Shown here piece by piece: positions 1-6,471 of a stretch of DNA of 14,793 nucleotides. The position numbers and the translations under genes are program-made. The notes under the pieces were generated by a model. That model was given only the letters and a program-made list of their open reading frames with translations. It was not told the DNA's origin and ran no database searches. The first letter of the stretch is position 1. Each line of letters starts with the position of its first letter. Origin of the DNA: Betaproteobacteria bacterium (GTDB lineage: Bacteria > Pseudomonadota > Gammaproteobacteria > Burkholderiales > Burkholderiaceae_C); the NCBI GenBank assembly GCA_005882155.1, contig VBCQ01000123.1:1-14793 (forward strand), read 5' to 3'.

Positions 1-1
1 C

Positions 2-1159
2 GACGGCGTCCATTCGCACGAGCCGCCGCGCGCATTCGGGCGTGCTGCCGTCGCGGCCTATGTCGATGGGATCGACGGCCGGCTGATGCGCTCGATGAAG
101 AGCATTCTCGGCAGCAGCCTCGTCGATCAGACCACCGACGTCGGCGGCGGGCGCGGTGTGAAATACCTCGACATCATCGGCGGCTACCTGCGCCACCTGC
201 GCAGCGTGGCGCAGACGCAGTCGGGCCAGACGATTCGCCGCGCGGTCATCGGCCGCCCGGTGTTCTTCGTCGATGACGATCCGCAGCGCGACCGGCAAGC
301 GCAGGCCGCGCTCGAATCGGCGGCGCGCCGCGTCGGCTTCGATGAGGTGCAGTTCCAGTACGAGCCGATCGCCGCCGCGTTCGACCACGAGCGCAGCGTG
401 CAGCACGAAGAGACGGTGCTGGTGGCCGACATCGGCGGCGGCACGTCGGACTTTTCGGTTGTTCGCGTCGGCCCGCGTCGCGCTGCCAGGCTCGACCGCA
501 AGAGCGACATCCTCGCCAATCACGGAGTGCACATCGCCGGCACCGACTTCGATCGCCGCATCGAGCTCGCGAGCGTGCTGCGCGAATTCGGCTTCGGCGC
601 CTACGGCCCGAGCATCAACGGCGCGCCGCCGCGCGAAGTGCCGAGTGCGGTCTATTTCGACCTCGCGACCTGGCATCTGATCAACACCGTCTACAGCCCG
701 CAGCGCGTCGCTGAGCTGCGCCAAATGCGCGGCTTCTACGCCGAGGCTGGTCATTACGAGCGGCTGATGACGGTCGTGACCGCGCGCCTTGGCCATGAGC
801 TTGCGGCGCGCGCCGAGCAGGCGAAGATCGACGTCGCCGAAGGCGGCGACACGCGGATCGACCTCGGCCATGTCGAGAACCGGCTCGGCGTGAGCTTGAC
901 CGAGCAGGCCGCGGTCGATGCGATCGAAGACGACATCGCGCGAATCGTCGCCGCCGCGCGCGCGACCGCTGCGCAGGCCGGCTTGCAGCCCGCGCAGATC
1001 GACGCGCTGTACTTCACCGGCGGATCGACCGGACTGCGCTTGCTGGCGCAGCGGATCGCCGCTGCGTTTCCCGCCTCACGCGCAGTTCGCGGCGATCGAT
1101 TCGCGAGCGTCGCCAGCGGGCTCGCGCTGCACGCTCAACGCCGCTTCGGGCCCGCGTGA
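2..1159 (+). CDS. yegD: YegD-like Hsp70-family protein (5' end missing)
   Basis: Partial gene: the frame is open from base 2, so the start lies upstream. About 385 residues are present, against roughly 450 for E. coli YegD, so some 65-70 N-terminal residues, including the first phosphate-binding loop, are off the window. The actin-like ATPase motifs are visible. The phosphate-2 loop ADIGGGTSD lies near partial residues 142-150, the adenosine motif FTGGSTG is near the C-terminus, and IGRPVFF, FQYEPIAAAFDHE and LDRKSD match YegD closely as I recall it. It ends soon after the ATPase fold, so it has no DnaK-type peptide-binding domain. Its biochemical role is poorly defined in the family; a cytoplasmic chaperone-like or regulatory ATPase is the usual guess. 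Its last 25 bases overlap the convergent UPF0149 gene. Family assignment is firm, function is not. Confidence 0.93.
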   Translation, partial: DGVHSHEPPRAFGRAAVAAYVDGIDGRLMRSMKSILGSSLVDQTTDVGGGRGVKYLDIIGGYLRHLRSVAQTQSGQTIRRAVIGRPVFFVDDDPQRDRQAQAALESAARRVGFDEVQFQYEPIAAAFDHERSVQHEETVLVADIGGGTSDFSVVRVGPRRAARLDRKSDILANHGVHIAGTDFDRRIELASVLREFGFGAYGPSINGAPPREVPSAVYFDLATWHLINTVYSPQRVAELRQMRGFYAEAGHYERLMTVVTARLGHELAARAEQAKIDVAEGGDTRIDLGHVENRLGVSLTEQAAVDAIEDDIARIVAAARATAAQAGLQPAQIDALYFTGGSTGLRLLAQRIAAAFPASRAVRGDRFASVASGLALHAQRRFGPA

Positions 1160-1797
1160 GGCGGCCGGGCCGCGTCGGCCAACAGCAGCGTGGCGCGCAC
1201 CAGCTCTTCGACCGCCACGCTCAGATCGGCCGGCGGCTCCAAGGTTTCGATTTCCGCCAGCAGCTCGTCGGCGTCTTCCAGATCATCCGGCTCGAGATGG
1301 CGGTACAGCAACGCCAGTGGCTCGGTGATGGCGCTCGCGTCGAGCCGCATCAGCGCCGGGAAGAACTCCTGCGCAGTGGCGAAGCCGGCAACCCACGGAT
1401 AGACCGCATTGACCTCGGGCGGCGCGCGCTCGTCGTCGTCACCGATCGGCGCATCGGCGGCGTCGACCTCGAGCTCGAAAATCCACGGGTCGAACCATTG
1501 ACGGCGCGCGATCGCATCGTCGAGCTCGGCGTGGCGGCGGCGCACCAATGCATGCAGGCGCACCGCGTCGAAGCGCGGCGGCAGCGGCTTGCCGTCACTG
1601 TCGGTCACATGTGGCAGCCAGCGATTCTCGGCAACGCGCTGCGGCTGCACCAACACGCCGCACAGAAAACCGTCGAGCATGCTCACGTCGAGCGGCTCGA
1701 GCGGCGCCGGCACGCTGTCGAGCAGGTCCTGCAACTCATCGAGGTCGCGATCGCTCAGGGGATGCAACGTGGAACGCGGACGCGGCGGTGTCGGCAT
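1135..1797 (-). CDS. UPF0149/YecA-like family protein
   Basis: The product has 220 residues. Near residues 36-52 it has DVSMLDGFLCGVLVQP, and further on YPWVAGFATAQEFFPALM, the two blocks I associate with the UPF0149 (YecA/YgfB-like) family. It is rich in acidic residues and leucine, apparently all-helical, with no signal peptide or membrane segment, so it should be cytoplasmic. The C-terminal SEC-C zinc motif found in some YecA proteins is not seen; the tail is short and ends in basic residues. The ATG at 1797 was chosen because the protein then begins just before the first conserved helix, but no clear ribosome-binding site precedes it. It is convergent with the Hsp70 gene and overlaps it by 25 bp. 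The molecular function of the family is unknown. Confidence 0.88.
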   Translation of the reverse strand: MPTPPRPRSTLHPLSDRDLDELQDLLDSVPAPLEPLDVSMLDGFLCGVLVQPQRVAENRWLPHVTDSDGKPLPPRFDAVRLHALVRRRHAELDDAIARRQWFDPWIFELEVDAADAPIGDDDERAPPEVNAVYPWVAGFATAQEFFPALMRLDASAITEPLALLYRHLEPDDLEDADELLAEIETLEPPADLSVAVEELVRATLLLADAARPPHAGPKRR

Positions 1798-1874
1798 GCG
1801 CCATTGTGGCGCGCGATGTCGTCACGGCGTCGCGTTCGCGACAGTTCACGCGGTGTCTGCCATAGATTCGGCAC

Positions 1875-2076
1875 TCTTTTCTCCCTCGTATTGGGGATGG
1901 CCGCACACCGTGTCGGCCTCTACAGTCGCGTCAATCGCTGTCACACGCAACCGGTCCCCCACCCGATCGAAGAGAACGATCAAGAACACAGGGTGCATGA
2001 CCCGCAACCGTCCCAACGACGTCCTTTCTTTAAGGACTTGATACAGCCCACCTGCCAACGCAGGTGGGCTTTTTTT
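1875..2076 (+). ncRNA. Candidate structured non-coding RNA or leader RNA
   Basis: Five short hairpins follow one another and end in a strong terminator. GGCCG (1899-1903) pairs with CGGCC (1914-1918). ACAG..CG pairs with CG.CTGT within 1923-1941. GATCG (1965-1969) pairs with CGATC (1977-1981). GGGT (1991-1994) pairs with ACCC (2000-2003). GTCCTT (2021-2026) pairs with AAGGAC (2032-2037). A possible closing helix joins TGGGG (1892-1896) to CCCCA further on (around 1957-1961), enclosing the first two hairpins as a multibranch fold. A weak promoter-like pair lies upstream (GCGACA at 1838-1843, and CATAGATT at 1861-1868), which would start transcription near 1875. I do not recognise it as tmRNA, 6S, SRP RNA or a known riboswitch. 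It could be a free small RNA or a leader of the binding-protein gene 136 bases downstream. The ends are guesses. Confidence 0.4.
2045..2076 (+). terminator. Strong Rho-independent terminator
   Basis: A perfect 10-bp stem, AGCCCACCTG (2045-2054) with CAGGTGGGCT (2061-2070), encloses a 6-base loop and runs straight into TTTTTT (2071-2076). The T-run is on the + strand only; the other orientation has no U-tract. No + strand protein gene lies just upstream (the UPF0149 gene is on the other strand), so it most likely ends the structured RNA at about 1875-2076 or acts as an attenuator ahead of the gene at 2212. Confidence 0.88.
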
Positions 2077-2140
2077 CGCCCCATCGGCGTGATCTGCGCG
2101 AACGACCGCACGCCCGCCGCCGATGCGCTTGGCCGAGCGC

Positions 2141-2169
2141 TTGTCCGGCCCTCGCGGCAGCCCGAGAAT
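2141..2169 (+). promoter_or_regulatory. Weak sigma-70-like promoter candidate
   Basis: TTGTCC (2141-2146) and GAGAAT (2164-2169) are separated by exactly 17 bases; each matches the consensus at 4 of 6 positions. Transcription would start near 2176, about 36 bases before the GTG of the binding-protein gene. If real, that gene need not depend on read-through of the terminator at 2045-2076. In DNA this GC-rich such a match can occur by chance. Confidence 0.2.
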
Positions 2170-2211
2170 CCGCCGTTGAGGTCGGCAACTGGCGCTGACC
2201 GCGGGAGGTCT

Positions 2212-3021
2212 GTGAAGCGAAGTTCGTCTGCCTGGTTCGCGATCGCGGCGCTCGCGATTCCGATCGGCTCGCTGCTTCCCGCGACCGCGGGCGCCGCGAC
2301 GAACGAGGTTCATGCCTGCGGCGGCGCCAACGAGTGGCCGCCGTCTTCGTACTTCGTTCGGCGCGATGGCCAGCCGACCGCCGACGTTGCAGGCTATTCG
2401 CCCGACGTGCTCAACGCGGCGCTGCAAGGCAGCAGCTTCACGCCGCGCGTGAGCCTGCTGCCGTTCGCGCGCTGCGTGGCCGAAGCGCGGACCGGCGCCG
2501 TGATGCAAATCGTGATGGGCGCCTTCTACAACGACAAGCGCGCCGAGTCCTTCCTCTACAGCGAGCCCTATCTCGCGTTGACGCCGCGCGCCTACTACCT
2601 GGCCGCCCGCTGGCCCGGCGGCTTGCCGGTGAAGGCGCTGAGGGATCTCGAGAACCTGCGCTTGTGCGGCCTGAACGGCATCAGCTACGCCCACCTCGGC
2701 GCCGCGGCCGACAAGGTCTACACCGGTGCTCAAGACTATGCGGCGCTGGTGCGGATGCTGTTCGCCTCGCGCTGCGACGCCTTCGTCGAAAGCCAGGAGG
2801 TGATCAACGGCTTTCGCTTGCTCGGCTCGCCCGAGCTGATCGACCCGCGACTGGCCAGCGTCGCCGTCCCCGAGGTGCCGCCGCTGCAGATTCACTTCAT
2901 CGTCTCGCGCCAATATCCGCAGGCGCAGCCGCTGGTCGACGCGATCAACGCCGGCTTGCGGCGCCTGCGCCGCAGCAACCAGCTGCTGCCGCTGCTGCAC
3001 AAGCATCAAGCGAGCAACTAG
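2212..3021 (+). CDS. Periplasmic family-3-like solute-binding protein
   Basis: The 269-residue product starts with a GTG preceded by GGGAGG at 2203-2208 (a tight 3-base spacer). The start also gives a clean Sec signal peptide: basic VKR, hydrophobic core to about residue 22, probable cleavage after ATAGA near residue 28. The mature part resembles SBP_bac_3 proteins (PF00497 type): WPPSSYF, GYSPDVLNAAL, LPFARC, then YNDKRAESFLYSEPY at about 106-120, where the RAxxFxYSEPY pattern is typical of amino-acid-binding folds. Four cysteines (36, 88, 152, 188) could form two disulfides. No permease or ATPase gene is adjacent, so it may serve a distant transporter or act as a sensor or orphan binding protein. 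Ligand unknown. The stop TAG overlaps the stop of the convergent LysR gene. Confidence 0.82.
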   Translation: MKRSSSAWFAIAALAIPIGSLLPATAGAATNEVHACGGANEWPPSSYFVRRDGQPTADVAGYSPDVLNAALQGSSFTPRVSLLPFARCVAEARTGAVMQIVMGAFYNDKRAESFLYSEPYLALTPRAYYLAARWPGGLPVKALRDLENLRLCGLNGISYAHLGAAADKVYTGAQDYAALVRMLFASRCDAFVESQEVINGFRLLGSPELIDPRLASVAVPEVPPLQIHFIVSRQYPQAQPLVDAINAGLRRLRRSNQLLPLLHKHQASN

Positions 3022-3977
3022 GCGTTTGACGCGTTGAAGCCGCTGCCGAGTTGGCCGCGCAAATGCTCGACCAGCACTTGCACTGCGCGCGGCGGCGTCG
3101 GGCTCCAGGGGCGAATCGCGTAGACCGCGTCGCCGAAAAAACCGATCGGCCGCCATGCCGGCAGCACTTCGCGCAAGCGGCCGGCACGCAGCGCTGACGC
3201 GGCGCTGAAGTCGGGAATCTGCGCAATGCCGAGGCCCGACAACACGGCGTCACGCAACAGCTCCGAATTGTTGGCGCGCAGCGGCCCTTGCACGTTGACA
3301 CTGACCCGCTCGGGCTCGCGGGCTGCGCGCGCACCACTCTTGGTCGCCTGCTCGAACTGCCACACCGCCGGCCCGCTGCGCAAGTACGCGAGGCAGTCGT
3401 GCGTCGCCAGCTCGCTCGGGTGTGCCGGCGCGCCGCGGCGGCGCAGGTAGCCGGCGCTCGCGACCAGCAAGGTGCGCGACTCGCAGAGCTTCCACGCGAC
3501 ATGGTTGTCGGGTGGCGCGCTGGTGTGGCGCACCGCAAGGTCGAAGCCTTCGTGCGCGAGATTCGCCAGGCGGTCCGACAGCTCGAGCTCGACGCGGACC
3601 GCCGGGTGCGCGCGAAAAAACGCATCGAGCGTCGGTGCCACCTGCTGCCGGCCGAGCGCGACCGGCGCTGTCACGCGCACGAGGCCGCGCGGCTGCCCGG
3701 CGAGGTCGCGCACGTCGCCGACGCTGCGCGCGATGTGGGCGAACGATTCGGCCGTGTCGTCGACGAGCCGCTGGCCCGCATCGGTCAAGCGCAGCGAGCG
3801 CGTCGTGCGCTGAACCAGCGTCGTGCCCACGGCGCGCTCGAGCTCGCTGATGCGCTGGCTGACCGCGGCCTTGCTCAAGTTCAGTCGCTGCGCGGCCTGC
3901 GTGAAGCTGCCGGCCTGCGCAATCACCGTCAGCAGATGGACATGCGACCAGAGGGCATCGGTGCGGGGATTGGGCAT
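3018..3977 (-). CDS. LysR-family regulator divergent from mmsA/iolA
   Basis: The 319-residue product is a LysR-type regulator of usual length. The N-terminal winged helix-turn-helix covers about residues 10-68, with AGSFTQAAQRLNLSKAAVSQ at 22-41 and the typical LVQRTTRSLRLTDAG wing. The effector-binding domain follows from about residue 90, beginning GLVRVTAPVALG. The reading frame extends upstream to 4112, but the ATG at 3977 was chosen because it places the HTH at the normal distance from the N-terminus and leaves the palindrome at 3993-4014 untranslated. No good Shine-Dalgarno sequence precedes it. The divergent position and the operator-like dyad suggest that it controls mmsA/iolA and itself. 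The effector is unknown; an inositol- or valine-pathway intermediate is a reasonable inference. Confidence 0.9.
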   Translation of the reverse strand: MPNPRTDALWSHVHLLTVIAQAGSFTQAAQRLNLSKAAVSQRISELERAVGTTLVQRTTRSLRLTDAGQRLVDDTAESFAHIARSVGDVRDLAGQPRGLVRVTAPVALGRQQVAPTLDAFFRAHPAVRVELELSDRLANLAHEGFDLAVRHTSAPPDNHVAWKLCESRTLLVASAGYLRRRGAPAHPSELATHDCLAYLRSGPAVWQFEQATKSGARAAREPERVSVNVQGPLRANNSELLRDAVLSGLGIAQIPDFSAASALRAGRLREVLPAWRPIGFFGDAVYAIRPWSPTPPRAVQVLVEHLRGQLGSGFNASNA

Positions 3978-3992
3978 GGTTTGATGTCGGAG

Positions 3993-4014
3993 ATTGTTCG
4001 CATTCGTGAACAAT
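3993..4014. promoter_or_regulatory. Palindromic LysR operator candidate (mmsA/lysR control region)
   Basis: ATTGTTC (3993-3999) and GAACAAT (4008-4014) are perfect 7-bp inverted arms with an 8-base spacer. The dyad lies 16 bases upstream of the LysR start. Its centre (4003.5) is about 64 bases upstream of the predicted mmsA transcription start near 4068, the usual place of a LysR recognition site for an activated promoter. The arrangement fits autorepression of lysR combined with activation of mmsA. Confidence 0.6.
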
Positions 4015-4032
4015 GAAATCAGTCTAACCGCA

Positions 4033-4061
4033 TTGGCAAGCGCCGAGGCGACGCCTAGACT
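4033..4061 (+). promoter_or_regulatory. Sigma-70 promoter candidate for mmsA/iolA
   Basis: TTGGCA (4033-4038, 5 of 6 matches) and TAGACT (4056-4061, 4 of 6) have the optimal 17-base spacer. The predicted start near 4068 gives a short leader of about 22 bases containing the ribosome-binding site AGGAGA (4078-4083) 6 bases before the ATG at 4090. The palindrome at 3993-4014 sits upstream at an activator position. Confidence 0.55.
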
Positions 4062-4089
4062 CGAATCAAGCATCTGTAGGAGACACGTC

Positions 4090-5610
4090 ATGGGCGCACC
4101 CGAATCCTTCACCGCGACGACCGAGGTCGGCCACTACATCAATGGCCGCAGCGTCGCGAGCACGAGCGGCCGCCGGCAGGCGGTCTACAACCCGGCCACC
4201 GGTGCCGTCGCGCGCCAGGTCGCACTGGGCAGCGTCGACGAAGTCAACGCCGCGGCGGCAGCAGCCCAAGCCGCGTTCCCCGCCTGGGCCGACACGCCGC
4301 CGATCCGCCGAGCGCGCGTGCTGAACAACTTCCTCGCACTGCTCAACGAGCACAAGGACACGCTCGCCGCGATGATCACCGCCGAGCACGGCAAGGTCTT
4401 CACCGACGCGCAGGGCGAGGTCTCGCGCGGCATCGACATCGTCGAGTTCGCCTGCGGCGTCCCGCAATTGCTGAAGGGCGACTTCACTGACCAGGTCTCG
4501 ACCGGCATCGACAACTGGACGCTGCGTCAGCCGCTCGGCGTCGTCGCGGGCATCACGCCGTTCAACTTTCCTTGCATGGTGCCGATGTGGATGTTCCCGG
4601 TCGCGATCGCCTGCGGCAACAGCTTCATCCTGAAGCCGAGCGAGCGCGACCCGTCGGCGTCGCTGTTCATCGCCGACCTGCTGCAGCAGGCCGGCCTGCC
4701 CGATGGCGTGTTCAACGTCGTGCAAGGCGACAAGGTCGTCGTCGACGCGCTGCTCGCGCATCCGAACGTGAAGGCGCTGAGCTTCGTCGGCTCGACGCCC
4801 ATCGCGCAATACATCTACGAGACCGGCGCGCACCACGGCAAGCGCGTGCAGGCGCTCGGCGGCGCGAAGAACCACATGGTCGTGATGCCGGACGCCGACC
4901 TCGACCAGGCGGTCGACGCGCTCATCGGCGCGGCCTACGGCTCGGCCGGTGAGCGCTGCATGGCGATCAGCGTCGCGGTGCTGGTCGGCGATGTCGGCGA
5001 CAAGATCGTGCCGAAGCTCGCCGAGCGTGCCCGCGCGTTGAAGATCAACAACGGCATGGAGCTCGACGCCGAGATGGGGCCGGTCGTCACGCGCGAGGCG
5101 TTGCAGCGCATCGAGGGCTACATCGGCATCGGCATCGAAGAAGGCGCGACGCTGGTCGTCGACGGACGCGGCCACAAGGTCCCGGGCCACGAGAGCGGGT
5201 TCTTCACCGGCGGCACGCTGCTCGATCATGTGACCCCGGCGATGCGCGTCTACCGCGAAGAGATCTTCGGCCCGGTGCTGAGCTGCGTTCGCGCGAAGGA
5301 CCTCGGCGAGGCGGTGAAGCTCGTCAACGAGCACGAGTACGGCAACGGCGTGGCCTGCTACACGAGAGACGGCAACGTCGCGCGCGAGTTCGCACGACGC
5401 ATCCAGGTCGGCATGGTCGGCATCAACGTGCCGATCCCGGTGCCGATGGCCTGGCACGGATTCGGCGGCTGGAAGCGCAGCCTGTTCGGCGACATGCATG
5501 CCTACGGCGAAGAGGGCGTGCGCTTCTACACCAAGCAGAAGTCGATCATGCAGCGCTGGCCCGAGAGCACGGCGAAGGGAGCGGAGTTCGTGATGCCGAC
5601 GGCGAAGTGA
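4090..5610 (+). CDS. mmsA/iolA: CoA-acylating (methyl)malonate-semialdehyde dehydrogenase
   Basis: The 506-residue product is a full-length aldehyde dehydrogenase superfamily member of the MmsA/IolA type. It oxidises malonate or methylmalonate semialdehyde with NAD+ and CoA, giving acetyl-CoA or propionyl-CoA and CO2. Visible marks are GVVAGITPFNFPCMVPMWMF, KPSERDPS, FVGSTPIAQYI, the ALGGAKNHM motif (the general-base Glu found in hydrolytic ALDHs is absent, as in this family) and the nucleophile Cys290 in AGERCMA. EEIFGPVL and a tail with GFGGWKRSLFGD complete it. The ATG at 4090 is preceded by AGGAGA; the open frame runs further upstream but through the promoter. The enzyme belongs to valine catabolism and is the last step of inositol catabolism. 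The adjacent convergent iolC-iolB genes favour the inositol role (iolA), while dual use is possible. Confidence 0.95.
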   Translation: MGAPESFTATTEVGHYINGRSVASTSGRRQAVYNPATGAVARQVALGSVDEVNAAAAAAQAAFPAWADTPPIRRARVLNNFLALLNEHKDTLAAMITAEHGKVFTDAQGEVSRGIDIVEFACGVPQLLKGDFTDQVSTGIDNWTLRQPLGVVAGITPFNFPCMVPMWMFPVAIACGNSFILKPSERDPSASLFIADLLQQAGLPDGVFNVVQGDKVVVDALLAHPNVKALSFVGSTPIAQYIYETGAHHGKRVQALGGAKNHMVVMPDADLDQAVDALIGAAYGSAGERCMAISVAVLVGDVGDKIVPKLAERARALKINNGMELDAEMGPVVTREALQRIEGYIGIGIEEGATLVVDGRGHKVPGHESGFFTGGTLLDHVTPAMRVYREEIFGPVLSCVRAKDLGEAVKLVNEHEYGNGVACYTRDGNVAREFARRIQVGMVGINVPIPVPMAWHGFGGWKRSLFGDMHAYGEEGVRFYTKQKSIMQRWPESTAKGAEFVMPTAK

Positions 5611-5615
5611 GGGCC

Positions 5616-5628
5616 GAGCCTGTCGAAG
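5616..5628. repeat. Fragment resembling a dispersed intergenic repeat
   Basis: GAGCCTGTCGAAG fills half of the 26-base gap between the convergent stops of mmsA and iolB. The string resembles the core of short dispersed repeats that I recall from many GC-rich proteobacterial chromosomes. Only one copy is in this window, so the repeat nature is an inference. No terminator hairpin is visible in the gap. Confidence 0.25.
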
Positions 5629-5636
5629 TCGCCGTC

Positions 5637-6458
5637 CTACGCCGCCCCCGCCCTCAGCATCCATTCATGCGCCGGATCATTCCTGAACACCCAGCGGCGC
5701 GCCGGTCCAGCCATCACGTTCAAGTAGTACAAGTCATAGCCGTACGGCGCGACGCAGGGGTGGTAGCCGCGCGGCACCAGCACTGTGTCGTGGTTCTCCA
5801 CCGCGATGGCCTCGTCGAGGCTGCGGTCGTCGGTGTAGACCCGCTGAAACGCGAAGCCCTGCGGCGGATTCAGGCGGTGGTAGTAGGTCTCTTCGAGCTG
5901 CGTTTCCCCGGGTGCATCGCGATCGTGCTTGTGCGGCGGGTAGCTCGACGCGTGACCCGCTGGCGTCACCACTTCGACCACCAACAAATGCTCAGCGCCG
6001 GGGTCGTCCTGCGGCAGGATGTCGCAGATCGTCCGTGTGTTGCTGCCGACGCCTCGCACGCTTCGGCGCATCGTCGACGGGTCGAGCAGGCGCACGCCAT
6101 GCTGCCCGGTTGCGGGCGAACTGCACAGCGCGAGCTCGCTGTCGCGCGTCGCGCGAACGCTGAAACGCGTTCGCGGCGGCAGGTAAAGCGCGGCCGGCGC
6201 GACCGGGTCGAACACGCTGTCGCGCGACCCGAGGCCGCTGAACGTCTTGCCCTCGACACCCGCATCGATGCTGCCCGTCAGCACGACGACGCACAGCTCG
6301 CGATCGGCCGTTTGCGACGACTCGGTGTCGCCGGCGGCCAGTCTCAATGCGCGAAAGCCGACGTACTTCCAGCCGGCGCTCTCCGGTGTCACGTCGACGA
6401 TGCAGCGCCCGCTCTGCCGCGCCTTGACGAGCAGTGGACTCGGGCTCGATGTAATCAT
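5637..6458 (-). CDS. iolB: 5-deoxy-glucuronate isomerase
   Basis: The 273-residue product matches the usual length of IolB (KduI/IolB cupin family). IolB isomerises 5-deoxy-D-glucuronate to 5-dehydro-2-deoxy-D-gluconate in myo-inositol breakdown, in the cytoplasm. Visible hallmarks are the metal site SYPPHKHDRD (His176, His178), the following ETQLEETYYHRLNPPQGFAFQRVYTDD, and VPRGYHPCVAPYGYDLYYLNVMAG (His233), which ends in WVFRNDPAHEW. The frame is open to 6722, but the upstream part is antisense-like arginine-rich sequence inside iolC. The ATG at 6458 follows the ribosome-binding site CAGGGAG (minus strand, within 6461-6470) and starts the protein where IolB normally starts. It is separated from the iolC stop by 13 bases, so it is co-transcribed and probably translationally coupled to iolC. 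It is convergent with mmsA/iolA. Confidence 0.95.
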   Translation of the reverse strand: MITSSPSPLLVKARQSGRCIVDVTPESAGWKYVGFRALRLAAGDTESSQTADRELCVVVLTGSIDAGVEGKTFSGLGSRDSVFDPVAPAALYLPPRTRFSVRATRDSELALCSSPATGQHGVRLLDPSTMRRSVRGVGSNTRTICDILPQDDPGAEHLLVVEVVTPAGHASSYPPHKHDRDAPGETQLEETYYHRLNPPQGFAFQRVYTDDRSLDEAIAVENHDTVLVPRGYHPCVAPYGYDLYYLNVMAGPARRWVFRNDPAHEWMLRAGAA

Positions 6459-6471
6459 GCGGCTCCCTGGT

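Larger units (their letters stand above)
1798..2211. other. 414-bp region without a convincing protein gene
   Basis: This is the only gap above 300 bases. A + strand frame stays open through it (from 1156 into the binding-protein gene), but that is a by-product of high GC: the 5' part is antisense to the UPF0149 gene and the middle encodes a series of hairpins and a terminator. Bases 1798-1870 presumably carry the UPF0149 promoter; the best -10-like hexamer on the minus strand is CACAAT at 1803-1808, with no good -35. Bases about 1875-2076 hold the structured RNA candidate. Bases 2077-2211 hold the probable promoter and ribosome-binding site of the next gene and nothing else that I recognise. 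Confidence 0.7.

Noticed and set aside
1156..2211. Long + strand open frame running from the UPF0149 region into the binding-protein gene
   Set aside because: It is antisense to the UPF0149 gene, runs through hairpins and a terminator, and has no signal-peptide-compatible start; the true start is the GTG at 2212.
4066..5664. Minus-strand open frame of 532 codons opposite mmsA
   Set aside because: Its translation is dominated by Arg, Asp, Ala, His and Val typical of the antisense of a GC-rich gene, and the + strand encodes a full conserved dehydrogenase.
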